DNA of 64,000 nucleotides from Caryophanales bacterium UBA6877 (GCA_002451465.1 DKCJ01000006.1:1-64000); one strand, 5' to 3'; numbered from the stretch's first letter, positions 17,332-27,278 are shown. Numbers and translations: made by a program. The notes: generated by a model from the letters alone, not told the origin.

Positions 17332-18126
17332 TTATTTTTCCTCACATGCTTCTTTTAAATTTATTAATAACGCTAAACGCGTAAGTAATCCAACACCACC
17401 AGGTACTGGTGATTGATATGCTACATTTAAATTTGGGATGCAATCACCATATAGTTTTCCATCAACTCTATTAATTCCTACATCGAAAACTACACAATCT
17501 TTTTTAAAATTAAATCTATTATCAACATTATATTTTCTACCAATAGAAACAACTATAAGGTCTGCATGTTCTATATAAAATTTTTTATCTTCTTCTGTAG
17601 TTTTAGTATGCAAATTTATAACATTCATATCTAGAGAAAGAAGGGCTTTTTGCATAGGTTTTCCAACAATATTGCTCCTTCCTAAAACTACCGCATTTCT
17701 GCCTTTAAAAACATAATTATTGTCTTTTAAAAATTCTATTATTCCTTTTGGTGTTGCAGGTGTGAATTTAGAATATTCATTAAATCCATCGACATCTTTT
17801 GAAGTATCTATTGTTCTTTTAATTAATTCTTCATCAATATGTTTAGGAAGAGGCATTTGCACAATTATCCCATCAACATCTTGATCAATATTAAATTTAT
17901 TAATTAACTCTATAAGAATTTCTTCGCTAGTTTCCTCTGATAATTTAATTAACTTTGCATCAACATTAATTTCTGCACAATCTTTTAATTTCCCCCTTAT
18001 ATAAGCATTACTTGCGGGATCATCATTAAGTTGAATGATTACTAAAACTTTTCGCTTATCAAATTTATCAAAAAAAGTTTTTAGTTCTCTTTTTTTGATT
18101 TCTACATATTCTTTTATATTTTTCAT
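17332..18126 (-). CDS. folD: Bifunctional methylene-THF dehydrogenase/cyclohydrolase
   Basis: 264 aa, slightly short for FolD (about 280). It interconverts 5,10-methylene-THF and 10-formyl-THF in the cytoplasm. The motifs YIRGKLKDC (catalytic Tyr and Lys), VQMPLPKHID, KDVDGF, PATPKGI, GRSNIVGKPM (Rossmann NADP site) and PVPGGVGLLT are all in order. The normal PCTP motif reads PATP, a common variant. No ribosome binding site is seen. An extended -10 (TGGTAAAAT) ends 7 nt before the ATG, so the transcript may begin at the start codon. The ThyX-like and M29 genes follow without a gap. Confidence 0.93.
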   Translation of the reverse strand: MKNIKEYVEIKKRELKTFFDKFDKRKVLVIIQLNDDPASNAYIRGKLKDCAEINVDAKLIKLSEETSEEILIELINKFNIDQDVDGIIVQMPLPKHIDEELIKRTIDTSKDVDGFNEYSKFTPATPKGIIEFLKDNNYVFKGRNAVVLGRSNIVGKPMQKALLSLDMNVINLHTKTTEEDKKFYIEHADLIVVSIGRKYNVDNRFNFKKDCVVFDVGINRVDGKLYGDCIPNLNVAYQSPVPGGVGLLTRLALLINLKEACEEK

Positions 18127-18133
18127 AATCTTA

Positions 18134-18139
18134 ATTTTA
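18134..18139 (-). promoter_or_regulatory. Extended -10 box directly before folD
   Basis: TAAAAT preceded by TGG on the minus strand, 7 nt from the folD ATG. It implies transcription starting at or within 1-2 nt of the start codon. Confidence 0.4.
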
Positions 18140-18169
18140 CCAAAAGAAAAGTTTTTTAAAATAACAACT

Positions 18170-18203
18170 TTTAAAAAAGAAAAACAAGGTTTTCACCTTG
18201 TTT
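18170..18203 (-). terminator. Terminator after secG
   Basis: AAACAAGGT/ACCTTGTTT stem with a GAAA-type loop, followed by a T-rich run on the minus strand. It starts right at the secG stop. Confidence 0.8.
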
Positions 18204-18501
18204 ACATTCTTAATAAATTAACGATTACATTTATTGCAGTTGTCGTCGTATCATCAGTTGCTGGCGTTTCAGCTTTAACAAGAACACTGCTTAATAAAGC
18301 AAAGAATAAAAATATAATACCAAACCCTAAGGTTAAATAAGAAATGATTAATTCACTTCCTCTTTCCTTGGTTTTAACAAATACGTTCATACCACCACCA
18401 GTAATAGCACCAGAAGCACCTTCACTCTTACCACCTTGGAGTAAACTTAAAACAATTATAATAAAACAAACAAACCAAAATACATAATCAAACCATTGCA
18501 T
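18202..18501 (-). CDS. secG: Preprotein translocase subunit SecG
   Basis: 99 aa from the ATG at 18501, placed 7 nt after GGAGG; the longer frame from 18549 would put that site inside the gene. Two hydrophobic segments (about 4-22 and 53-74) are joined by LLQGGKSEGASGAITGG, the conserved SecG loop. It is the small membrane subunit of SecYEG. The C-terminal tail is Thr/Ala-rich and longer than usual. It stands as a single gene between uvrB and folD, with its own terminator. Confidence 0.88.
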   Translation of the reverse strand: MQWFDYVFWFVCFIIIVLSLLQGGKSEGASGAITGGGMNVFVKTKERGSELIISYLTLGFGIIFLFFALLSSVLVKAETPATDDTTTTAINVIVNLLRM

Positions 18502-18639
18502 AATCATACCTCCAATGTTCGCATTTAATCTTAATCTTAAATCTTTCAAAAGTCTACAATTTCTTAAGGAAATTAAATAAGTAATGTAATAAGTCTGTAG
18601 TTAATAAAGAATTAATGAAATATAAATTTTAAACAACAT

Positions 18640-20616
18640 CTATAATTCACTCTTTAAATCAAATAAAGCATCTCTTAATTTTATAGCTTTTTCAAAATCA
18701 AATTCCTTTGCTGCTTTTTTCATTTCAGATTCAAGTTGAGCGACCTTCTTTTTAATTTCACTCTTACTTAATTTACCTTTATTTTCAATTGCCTCTTCAT
18801 CCGCTTTTTTGAAATTTGTTATAGGAGGTTTGATTTCTTTTATAATTGTTTCAGGAACAATACCATTCTCTTCATTATATTTCTCTTGAATGCTTCTTCT
18901 TCTATTAGTTTCATTTATACATAACTTCATTGATTCAGTTATAGAATCTGCATACATAATAGCTAATCCATTTTTATTTCTTGCAGCTCTTCCAACAACT
19001 TGTATTAATGAACGTTCGCTTCTTAAAAAGCCTTCTTTATCAGCATCTAAAATACCAATTAAACTAACTTCTGGAATATCAAGACCTTCTCTTAAAAGAT
19101 TAATACCAACTAACACATCATATTTCCCTTTTCGCAATTGATATATAATTTCGCTTCTTTCAAGAGTTTTGCATTCACTATGTAAATAAACTGTTTTAAT
19201 ACCTTTTTCTTTTAAATATTTTGTTAAATCTTCAGCCATTTTAATGGTCAAAGTAACAATCATAGTTCTTTCATGTCTTTCAATTCTCTTTTTAATTTCG
19301 TAAATTAAATCATCAACTTGATTCAAAGTTGGTCGAACCTCAATTTTTGGGTCTAATAAACCCGTTGGACGAATAATTTGTTCAGCAAAAACATGATGCG
19401 TTAATTCAAGCTCATAATCTCCAGGTGTAGCCGAAGTAAATATAACTTGTGAAATTTCTCCTTCAAATTCTTTAAAATTTAAAGGTCTATTATCAAGTGC
19501 ACTAGGTAATCTAAAACCATAGTCAACCAAAGTTTGTTTTCTTGAATGATCACCATTATACATACCACGAATTTGTGGTATTGAAACATGAGATTCATCA
19601 ATAAACATAAGATAATCTTTCCCAAAATAGTCTAATAAACAAAATGGTTTTTCACCAGGTTTTCTTCGATCAATATAGCGAGCATAATTTTCAATTCCAG
19701 GACAGATTCCAAATTCTTGAAGATTTTCAACATCTTGATTAGTTCTCATCTCAATTCTTTCTGCTTCAAGTAATTTTCCTTCTTTTTTAAAATAGTCAAC
19801 ACGCTCCTTTAAGTCATCAAGAATTTGTTCACAAACGCTTTTCACACGTTCAAAAGTCGAAGCATGATCGTAAGCAGGAAAAATTGGATAGGTTTTAAAG
19901 GACTCTAATACTTCGCCCGTAACAAAATTAACACTACTAATCGACTCAACTTCATCATCAAAAGTAGAAACTCTAATAAATTTCTCCTTTGAAGATATTG
20001 GAAAAATATCAATTATGTCACCATTTACTCTAAATTTTCCAGGACCAAAATCAATATTGTTTTTCTTATATTGAGATTCAATTAATCTCTTTAAGAACTC
20101 TTTTCTATTTATCTTTTCATCTACTCTTACATCAAAAACAAGCTTAATATATTCGCTTGGATCTGTTAAACCATAAATTGAAGCAACCGATGCAACAACA
20201 ATTGTATCTTTCCTTTCAAGAACAGAATTAATTGCACTAGTTCTCATCATTTCAATTTCTTCATTCATTAAAGCACTTTTATCAATATATGTATCACTTG
20301 ATGGGATATAGGCTTCTGGTTGATAAAAATCGAAATTACTAACAAAATATTCAACTCTATTATTAGGAAAAAGATTTTTCATTTCTTCGTAAACTTGCCC
20401 AGCTAGTGTTTTATTTGGTTCTAAAATTATCGTTGGTTTTTGTGTTCTTTCTATAACATTAGCCATGGTAAAGGTTTTACCAGTTCCGGTTGCCCCAAGC
20501 AATACTTGATATTTTTCATGGTTATTTATACCATCTACTAATTGTTTAATTGCTTTAGGTTGATCACCTGTAGGTTTAAAATTACTAACTATTTTAAATG
20601 GATTATTTGTTATCAT
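18640..20616 (-). CDS. uvrB: Excinuclease ABC subunit B
   Basis: 658 aa, full length. Walker A GATGTGKT (41-48), DEAD-like DESH (FIDESHVSIPQ), and helicase motifs through QVVGRAARN. The damage-probing beta-hairpin begins FDFYQPEAYIP, with Phe in place of the first and third Tyr of the usual YDYYQPEAY. The C-terminal UVR domain (LESEMKKAAKEFDFEKAIKLRDAL) binds UvrA/UvrC. It loads onto damaged DNA in nucleotide excision repair. The start overlaps the 3' end of the YitT-type gene by 14 nt, with AAGGAAAG just upstream. uvrA is not in the window. Confidence 0.95.
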   Translation of the reverse strand: MITNNPFKIVSNFKPTGDQPKAIKQLVDGINNHEKYQVLLGATGTGKTFTMANVIERTQKPTIILEPNKTLAGQVYEEMKNLFPNNRVEYFVSNFDFYQPEAYIPSSDTYIDKSALMNEEIEMMRTSAINSVLERKDTIVVASVASIYGLTDPSEYIKLVFDVRVDEKINRKEFLKRLIESQYKKNNIDFGPGKFRVNGDIIDIFPISSKEKFIRVSTFDDEVESISSVNFVTGEVLESFKTYPIFPAYDHASTFERVKSVCEQILDDLKERVDYFKKEGKLLEAERIEMRTNQDVENLQEFGICPGIENYARYIDRRKPGEKPFCLLDYFGKDYLMFIDESHVSIPQIRGMYNGDHSRKQTLVDYGFRLPSALDNRPLNFKEFEGEISQVIFTSATPGDYELELTHHVFAEQIIRPTGLLDPKIEVRPTLNQVDDLIYEIKKRIERHERTMIVTLTIKMAEDLTKYLKEKGIKTVYLHSECKTLERSEIIYQLRKGKYDVLVGINLLREGLDIPEVSLIGILDADKEGFLRSERSLIQVVGRAARNKNGLAIMYADSITESMKLCINETNRRRSIQEKYNEENGIVPETIIKEIKPPITNFKKADEEAIENKGKLSKSEIKKKVAQLESEMKKAAKEFDFEKAIKLRDALFDLKSEL

Positions 20617-21649
20617 TTTTCTTTCCTTTTTTATTAAATAAATCTTTTTTTAGCATATTGATTGTATTGTCTTTTGATGAAATAAGAGGCGTCCAACCAT
20701 AACCATTTACTTGCTTTGCTTGATAACATACTAAAAAAGCATTTGGGTCAATCTTTGCGATTTCATTTTTAATTTTCACAAATTCACGTGTCCTTATAAC
20801 TACTCTAATAACCTTACGATTTATTTTAGAAAAACCACCAATTGCATCATAAATAGTTGATGATCTTTTAAGATTTGAAATAACATAATCATTAATTTCT
20901 TTATATTTAGTTGTATTTATATCAATGACTAAACCAGAACCAATGTTATAAATAATATCTATCATTAATGATGCTATTCCAGCACTTAAAATACCAATAA
21001 GTGCACTATAAACACCAAAAGAACTCCTATTTATAATACTTATTATTAAACCCACACTAATAATTAAACCATCACATAATAAACTTAAAATGCTAGTTTT
21101 AATGTTAGTAAATTTATTAATTATAAAAACCAAAACATCAATACCACCAGTTGAGCCGCCACCATTAAAAGTGATAGCGCAACCAATGCCTGTTAAAGCT
21201 CCTCCAGCAATTGCTATAATAATCAATCTTCCAAAATCCATAAGTTCTAAATTGGTAACGATAAGACTACCATTACTTAATTGCACTTCCATTCCATCAA
21301 CAACCAATAATGAAATAATATTAAAACCTATATTTGTCCTTAACAAAATAGACAACAAAATAGGATAAAAAATCGTAGCAATTAAAGTCGATAACGAAAA
21401 TTTTATTCCAAGAAATATAACTCCAAAAACAAAAAGCGTCCACATTATAATATATGACCAAGCATCAACGCTTAAAAATCCAAGTTTACTTAAAAGTATT
21501 CCAATGCTACCAACTCCACCACTAACAATAGAAAAAGGAACCAAAAAAATACCAGTACCTAATGCTAGAATAATTGTTCCTAACAATGTCAAAGAAATAC
21601 TTTTAAAACTACTTCTTAAATCAATTTTTAAAAAATTATTTCTAATCAT
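20603..21649 (-). CDS. YitT family membrane protein (DUF161 + DUF2179)
   Basis: 348 aa from the ATG at 21649, with AAAGGA about 10 nt upstream. It overlaps the prfB stop by 8 nt. Five to six hydrophobic helices occupy about 20-255, with the family strings [20 protein letters not shown] and [14 protein letters not shown] cytoplasmic C-terminal DUF2179 domain follows (about 265-345; [15 protein letters not shown] and ending in a YGW motif). The family is of unknown function, widespread in Bacillota. It sits between prfB and uvrB in one run of overlapping genes. Confidence 0.85.
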   Translation of the reverse strand: MIRNNFLKIDLRSSFKSISLTLLGTIILALGTGIFLVPFSIVSGGVGSIGILLSKLGFLSVDAWSYIIMWTLFVFGVIFLGIKFSLSTLIATIFYPILLSILLRTNIGFNIISLLVVDGMEVQLSNGSLIVTNLELMDFGRLIIIAIAGGALTGIGCAITFNGGGSTGGIDVLVFIINKFTNIKTSILSLLCDGLIISVGLIISIINRSSFGVYSALIGILSAGIASLMIDIIYNIGSGLVIDINTTKYKEINDYVISNLKRSSTIYDAIGGFSKINRKVIRVVIRTREFVKIKNEIAKIDPNAFLVCYQAKQVNGYGWTPLISSKDNTINMLKKDLFNKKGKKNDNK

Positions 21650-22758
21650 TTTTAATATTTCCTTTGGCAACATATTCTAGATAGCCAAATACAAATTTAT
21701 TAATATCGCCATCCATTACGTTTTCTATCTGAGTGTCTTCAATACCAGTCCTATTATCTTTAACAAGAGTATATGGGCAAAAAACGTAACTCCTAATTTG
21801 ACTGCCCCATTCAATATTTTTCTTTTGACCGATGATATTATTTAATTTCTCTTCGTTTTTCTCTTTTTCTAATTCATATAATTTAGAGCGAAGCATATTC
21901 ATGGCCATTTCTTTATTTTTTATTTGAAACCTATCAATTTGACAAGAAACAACAATCCCGGTAGGAATATGCGTAATTCTTACAGCGGTCTCTACTTTGT
22001 TAACATTTTGTCCACCAGCACCACTTGCTCTATAAGTATCAATTTTTAGATCAGAATCCTTAATTTCAATATCGATATCATTATCAAATTCAGGAACAAC
22101 ATTTACGCTTGCAAAAGAGGTATGTCTTCTTTTATTTGCATCAAAAGGTGATATTCTAACTAATCTATGTACACCTTTTTCGCCTTTTAATAAACCATAT
22201 GCATATTTTCCGCTTATAAGAAGAGTAACAGACTTAATCCCCGCCTCTTCGCCTACTTCATAATCAGCAATTTTGTAAACTAAATTATTTCTTTCACAAA
22301 ATCTAGTGTACATTCTTAATAACATATTAGCCCAATCACAAGCCTCGGTTCCGCCAGCACCAGGATGAATATCTAAAATACAATTAAGATTATCAAATTT
22401 TCCACTAAAAAGAACGATATGCTTTAGCTCCGATAAGTTCTTCATCATTTCTTTATATTCATCGCTTGCTAACTCAATCATTTCAGTGTCATTAACATCA
22501 AGCGTATCAAAAACTTCTAATAAATCATTAATTTCTTTATTAGTTTTTAAAAATAATTCTTTTTTATGAATTAATTCGTTTTTATGATCAATTATTTTAC
22601 TGGCTTCACGTTGATTAAGCCAAAATTTATCATCACCACTTTGTTTATCAATAGAATTTATTTCTTCATCAATTTTAGGGAGGTCAAAGAGAATTACCGA
22701 GCTTGGTAATCTCTACTTTTGCCTCATTTAATCCTTCCTTTAATAAATATAATTCCAT
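21642..22758 (-). CDS. prfB: Peptide chain release factor 2 (programmed +1 frameshift)
   Basis: 371 aa after frameshifting. A 24-codon frame starts at ATG 22758 ([10 protein letters not shown]) and reads to CTT TGA C at 22689-22683, the conserved RF2 autoregulatory site. A +1 slip joins it to [10 protein letters not shown] and the main frame, which otherwise has no start before 22481. The SPF anticodon-like motif ([10 protein letters not shown]) identifies RF2, which reads UGA and UAA. The GGQ loop ([10 protein letters not shown]) is intact. The usual AGGGGG element 3 nt before CTT is missing, and a 9-bp hairpin occupies that place. The gene follows secA by 11 nt, the common secA-prfB order. 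The presence of RF2 shows that UGA is a stop here. Confidence 0.95.
22684..22689 (-). promoter_or_regulatory. RF2 frameshift site CTT TGA with upstream hairpin
   Basis: CTT (22689-22687) and in-frame TGA (22686-22684), followed by C, which is the universal RF2 shift context. Upstream, GAGATTACC and GGTAATTCTC (22712-22689) form a 9-bp stem with one bulge and a 6-nt loop, reaching the first base of CTT. No purine-rich Shine-Dalgarno-like stimulator is present at the normal spacing. Confidence 0.9.
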
Positions 22759-22769
22759 TTTAAATATCC

Positions 22770-25415
22770 TTAGTTTGTATGAATTCTAGATTCATCAACA
22801 TCCGCTGCAGCTTTTTTATCTTTATCAATGTCGCTAATATTTAAATTTGTTTCTACTTTAGCTTCTTCTTTTTTAACAACCTCAACTTTAGGTTCAATGG
22901 TAGTTTTAGCAACATCAGCATTTGGTAATGCTTCATCAACACCTTTATCACTAACAATTGGCTTTGCATTATCATCTTTATTGATAACAGTCTTTGCCTT
23001 TTCAACTGCTTCTTCTTGTTTAGCAACATCATTGTTTGCAACAAAAGTATCCTTCTTTACAGATTCTTCTTTCTTTTCAACTTTTACATTAAGTAAATTT
23101 AAGACTACCTCAAGAGAAATAACTTCATTCATTTCTCTAAACATTGCCCAACCTTCATTAACATAATCTTGTAATGGGTTAATTTGTGCATAAGATCTTA
23201 AAGAAACTGATTCTCTAAATCTTGCCATATTATCAATTTGTTGAGTCCAATTACGATCAATAATTCTTAATGTTAATTCTCTTTCAAGTTTCTCAGCAAA
23301 TTCTTTATCCCAGGCTTTTTTACGTCTTAAATAGGCATCTAATAAAACTTCGCCTAAATCTTCGCCTGCATCATTTGCATCAGCATCATCATATAAAGAA
23401 GAATCAAATTCTTCAGGTTGTAAAAATCTTGGAACAACTAAATTTTGTAATAATTTTCCATCAATTAAGTTCTTTGATTTTTCATCCTCAGGAACAGCAC
23501 GCTTACATAAAGCTTTACCACAATCAGTAAATATCTCAACCATTAAATCGCTAATGTCTTTAGCAAAAAGAATTTTATCTCTTTTTGCATACATAATTGA
23601 TCTTTGTTTGCTTAAAACATCATCGTAATCAAGTAAACTCTTACGTACATCAAAGTTTTGTCCCTCAATACGCTTTTGTGCAGAAGTTATTGCAGCAGTA
23701 AGGGCTTTTGATTCAATTGGATCATCACCACATGCAGCAAATATTTTTCTTAAATTATCATTTGCAAAACGTACCATTAATTCATCATCAAGAGAAACAT
23801 AGAATCTAGAGAATCCTGGATCTCCTTGACGTCCGCTACGTCCACGTAATTGATTATCAATACGTCGTGATTCGTGTCTTTCAAGACCGAAGACACATAA
23901 ACCACCAAGTTTTCTTGTTTCATCAGTAAGCTTAATATCGGTTCCACGACCAGCCATATTTGTTGCTAAAGTAATATGACCTAACTCGCCAGCATGAGCA
24001 ACAATTTCAGCTTCTCTTTCGTGGTTCTTCGCGTTTAACATATCATATTTAAGACCGGCTTTATCAAGATAACTTGCAACTTCTTCACTAGCTTCAACAG
24101 ATGGAGTACCAATTAAAATTGGTTGACCAGTTGCGTGACGTTGAGCTACTTCTTTAACGAGAGCTTTAATTTTTGCTTCTTTAGTTGCAAAAACATAATC
24201 TGGAGCATCAATTCTTTTAATAGGACGATTGGTTGGAATAACAACAACGTTCATATTATAAATTTTTCTAAATTCTTCTTCTTCGGTTTTAGCAGTACCA
24301 GTCATACCACCAATCTTTTTAAATAATCTAAAGAAGTTTTGGTAAGTAATTGTGGCAAGCGTTGAAGTTTCTTCTTTAATTTCAACGCCTTCTTTTGCTT
24401 GAATAGCTTGTTGAAGGCCATCACTATATTCACGACCTTTCAAAATACGACCAGTAAATGAGTCAATCAATTGAATTTCTCTATTTTGGTCAACAAGATA
24501 CTCAACATCTCTTGTCATAATATAATTAGCTTTTAAGGCTTGTTGAATTCTATGAACCAATTCTTGATATTGTGGATCATAGATATTTTTAATTCCAAAC
24601 ATCTTATCAGCTTTGTTATTTCCACTTTCAGTTAAAGCAACAGTTTTATCTTTAACATCAATTACATAATCAACATCTTTTTTAAGGTATTTTACAAATC
24701 TATCAGCAACAATATATTGAGATGCAGTTGCTTTTTTACCACCAGAAATAATTAAAGGAGTTCTAGATTCATCAATTAAAATGCTATCAGCTTCATCAAT
24801 AACTGCAAAATTTAAACTTCTTAAGACACGTCTATCAGCTGATTGAGTCATATTATCACGAAGATAATCAAAGCCAAGTTCACTATTAATAGTGTATGTA
24901 ATATCGCAAGCATGTGCTGCTTTCTTTTCGCTATTACTTAAGCTATGTAAATTAACACCTACAGTTAATCCTAAAAATCTATAAACTTGTCCCATCCATT
25001 GAGCGTCACGAGTTGCTAAATATTCGTTAACAGTAACAACATGGACTCCTTTACCTTCAAGAGCATTTAAATAAACTGCCATAGTACAAGTCAATGTTTT
25101 ACCTTCACCTGTACGCATTTCAGCAATTTCACCATCATTTAAAACAAGAGAACCAATAATTTGAACTTCGAAAGGAAATTGTCCAAGTGTTCTTTTCGCA
25201 GCTTCTCTACAAACAGCAAAAGCCTCGACTTTTATATCTTCTAATGTTTTACCTTCTGCAAGTAATTTTTTGAAATATGGAGTCTTTGCTCTTAATTCTT
25301 CATCGCTTAATTTAGCCATGCTATCTGCTAAAGCTTCGACTTTTTTTGCCTCTTTTTTATATTTTTTTAAAACTCTTTCATCTACTCTAAATAACTTTTC
25401 AATAAAATTTCCCAT
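22770..25415 (-). CDS. secA: Preprotein translocase ATPase SecA
   Basis: 881 aa from the ATG at 25415 (AAGGTGG 5 nt upstream; an in-frame ATG at 25424 overlaps that site). Motor of the Sec pathway at the membrane. Walker A MRTGEGKT (100-107), DEAD-type VIDEADSILIDESRTPLII, second nucleotide domain with LRGRSGRQGDPG, preprotein cross-linking domain and helical scaffold are present. After about residue 778 the protein ends in about 100 residues of Lys/Glu/Val/Asp-rich low-complexity sequence. It has no SEC-C zinc motif (CxCxSGx8HC), normally used for SecB or lipid contact. prfB follows after 11 nt. Confidence 0.95.
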   Translation of the reverse strand: MGNFIEKLFRVDERVLKKYKKEAKKVEALADSMAKLSDEELRAKTPYFKKLLAEGKTLEDIKVEAFAVCREAAKRTLGQFPFEVQIIGSLVLNDGEIAEMRTGEGKTLTCTMAVYLNALEGKGVHVVTVNEYLATRDAQWMGQVYRFLGLTVGVNLHSLSNSEKKAAHACDITYTINSELGFDYLRDNMTQSADRRVLRSLNFAVIDEADSILIDESRTPLIISGGKKATASQYIVADRFVKYLKKDVDYVIDVKDKTVALTESGNNKADKMFGIKNIYDPQYQELVHRIQQALKANYIMTRDVEYLVDQNREIQLIDSFTGRILKGREYSDGLQQAIQAKEGVEIKEETSTLATITYQNFFRLFKKIGGMTGTAKTEEEEFRKIYNMNVVVIPTNRPIKRIDAPDYVFATKEAKIKALVKEVAQRHATGQPILIGTPSVEASEEVASYLDKAGLKYDMLNAKNHEREAEIVAHAGELGHITLATNMAGRGTDIKLTDETRKLGGLCVFGLERHESRRIDNQLRGRSGRQGDPGFSRFYVSLDDELMVRFANDNLRKIFAACGDDPIESKALTAAITSAQKRIEGQNFDVRKSLLDYDDVLSKQRSIMYAKRDKILFAKDISDLMVEIFTDCGKALCKRAVPEDEKSKNLIDGKLLQNLVVPRFLQPEEFDSSLYDDADANDAGEDLGEVLLDAYLRRKKAWDKEFAEKLERELTLRIIDRNWTQQIDNMARFRESVSLRSYAQINPLQDYVNEGWAMFREMNEVISLEVVLNLLNVKVEKKEESVKKDTFVANNDVAKQEEAVEKAKTVINKDDNAKPIVSDKGVDEALPNADVAKTTIEPKVEVVKKEEAKVETNLNISDIDKDKKAAADVDESRIHTN

Positions 25416-25522
25416 AACATCCACCTTGAATTAACATTTATAAATTTTGAAAATACCGATATACAAAGGTATCAAACGCATTAATTATACTATATCAATA
25501 ATTTACTTGCATAATTTTCTAC

Positions 25523-26170
25523 TTATTTCAAAAGATTTTTGGCAATACACAAGATTTTAATGTCTTTTACATGACTTTTTTTAAGTAATTTAATCGCTGC
25601 TTGCATAGAACTTCCAGTTGTTACAATGTCATCGACCAAAAGAATTCTTTCATTTTTTAAATTAATACCATTTTTAATATCCATAAAATTAGAAATATTT
25701 TGTCTTTCCTTAAATGTAAGCTCCTTTTGTTTAATGTTTTTTGTCTTTATTAAACAATTTAAAATAGGTAGTCTTAAAGATTTAAAAATTTCTACAACGT
25801 GATTATATCCTCTTTTTAAATCATCCTCAAAATAAGAGGGAATTGGAACAATTTTATATCCATGATACTTAATTTTAAATTCGCTTTTAAATTGCGAAAG
25901 AAAAACATCTTTTAATTCATAATCTTCCAAACCTTTATAAAGAAAAATCAAATCTTTAACTAAATCTTTATACTCATATATAGCCAATCCATCAATATCA
26001 TCTATTTTAAATTTTAAAAAGATTGGGTTTAATTTCTTAATGCAAGACTCACAGATAAAGATATCTTTATTAAATATATTATGAAAATGAAAACTTGTTA
26101 TATCTTTAAAGCAAATTTTGCAGATAGGTGTTTGCTTCTTTTGTTTTTTTAATTGCTTCAACCATTTCAT
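25523..26170 (-). CDS. comFC: ComF family protein (phosphoribosyltransferase-like)
   Basis: 215 aa. An N-terminal four-cysteine zinc finger (CKICFKDI and CESCIKKL) is followed by a type I phosphoribosyltransferase fold with the PRPP-binding motif ILLVDDIVTTGSSM. This is the ComFC/GntX family, needed with ComFA for DNA uptake in competent Bacillota. It overlaps comFA by 65 nt in another frame, so it is strongly coupled to it. The upstream AGGAAG is rather far from the ATG. The operon order comFA-comFC matches other Bacillota. Confidence 0.85.
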   Translation of the reverse strand: MKWLKQLKKQKKQTPICKICFKDITSFHFHNIFNKDIFICESCIKKLNPIFLKFKIDDIDGLAIYEYKDLVKDLIFLYKGLEDYELKDVFLSQFKSEFKIKYHGYKIVPIPSYFEDDLKRGYNHVVEIFKSLRLPILNCLIKTKNIKQKELTFKERQNISNFMDIKNGINLKNERILLVDDIVTTGSSMQAAIKLLKKSHVKDIKILCIAKNLLK

Positions 26171-27278
26171 TTGTTTTCTTACTTCCTAAATAAATCACCT
26201 CTCCATCTGTTGCGCCATAAACTCTCCCAACTCTTCCAGAAATTTGTATTAAACTTGCCGAATTATAAATTTGATGATCAGAATCATAAACAATGACCTG
26301 TAGATTTTTTACAGTAACTCCTCTTTCTAAAACCGCAGTTGTTATTAAAAAGTCATACTTTTTATTTCGGAAGCCATTTATTACTTCACTACGATTTTCA
26401 ATTTTAGAATTTACAAAATTACCATTTTTTACAAATATATTTATGATTTTAAACAAAGATTCAGAATCATCAATCGTGGGAACAAATACAAAACATGGTA
26501 ATTTTTTTATTTTGTATTCTTTTAACTTCTTAATTAAAAAAATTATCTTCAACAAACCAGGCCTAATAACAACTTTTGGTATAGGAATTGGTTTCATATG
26601 ATACCTTGTAAATAATTTAAGTATTTTGTGTCCTGGTTTTTTAAATTCTTCAAGGACCGAAGGGGAAGGCGTTGCCGACATAAGAATATAATTCCCTTTT
26701 ATGCTTTTTTTAAAAAAATTAATCAAAACATCATTATCTTTATACGGAAACGCATCTATTTCATCCAAGATTAAAAGGTCGAAAAAGTTATGATATCGGT
26801 AAAGTTGATGGGTTGTTAAAACAATAATGTCGCCATTTAAAATATTTGTGTTACCTCCATACACGCTTACAACATTATTATTAATAAACGTATTTTTAAA
26901 TCTTACTAGCAGTTCTCTAACTACATCTTTTCTAGGTATAGCAAAACCAACTTTGTACGCATGTTTCAAAGCATATTCAATTACACTAAAAACTAGTTCA
27001 GTCTTACCAGCCCCACAAACTGCATAAATAAGAGTATTAAATCCATTTATATAATTTGTTTTTACTTCATTAGAAATTCGTAGTTGTTCCTTACTTAATG
27101 GATATTTAAGTACAGCCGATGAGTTAATGGGTGGGTATGTTTCATCGTCAGTAACTTCTTCACCATAAAAAGAAATGCATCTTCTGCAATATGGTTTCCC
27201 ATTACGCTTACCAATGTAACGTAAGTCTTCATTACCACATATTGGACAAATATATTTTATAAAAAATTCCCCTTTCAC
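26106..27278 (-). CDS. comFA: ComFA-type DNA helicase (competence)
   Basis: About 390 aa, superfamily 2 helicase. N-terminal zinc finger (CPICG and CRRC), Walker A AVCGAGKT, DEAD-type LILDEIDAFP, motif III MSATPS, and motif VI QISGRVGR. ComFA pulls single-stranded DNA into the cytoplasm in competent cells. The start is uncertain. The furthest in-frame codon, GTG at 27278, lies inside the loop of the rpiB terminator hairpin, and the following frame has no ATG, GTG or TTG before the first zinc cysteine (about codon 11). A GGGG sequence from the terminator stem is the only ribosome binding site-like element; it would favour an ATA or ATT start. Confidence 0.82.
   Translation of the reverse strand: MKGEFFIKYICPICGNEDLRYIGKRNGKPYCRRCISFYGEEVTDDETYPPINSSAVLKYPLSKEQLRISNEVKTNYINGFNTLIYAVCGAGKTELVFSVIEYALKHAYKVGFAIPRKDVVRELLVRFKNTFINNNVVSVYGGNTNILNGDIIVLTTHQLYRYHNFFDLLILDEIDAFPYKDNDVLINFFKKSIKGNYILMSATPSPSVLEEFKKPGHKILKLFTRYHMKPIPIPKVVIRPGLLKIIFLIKKLKEYKIKKLPCFVFVPTIDDSESLFKIINIFVKNGNFVNSKIENRSEVINGFRNKKYDFLITTAVLERGVTVKNLQVIVYDSDHQIYNSASLIQISGRVGRVYGATDGEVIYLGSKKTNEMVEAIKKTKEANTYLQNLL

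Noticed and set aside
21642..22481. prfB read as a 279-aa protein starting at 22481
   Set aside because: The upstream 24-codon frame with CTT TGA C and the continuous homologous N-terminal domain show that this is a frameshifted full-length RF2, not a truncated gene.
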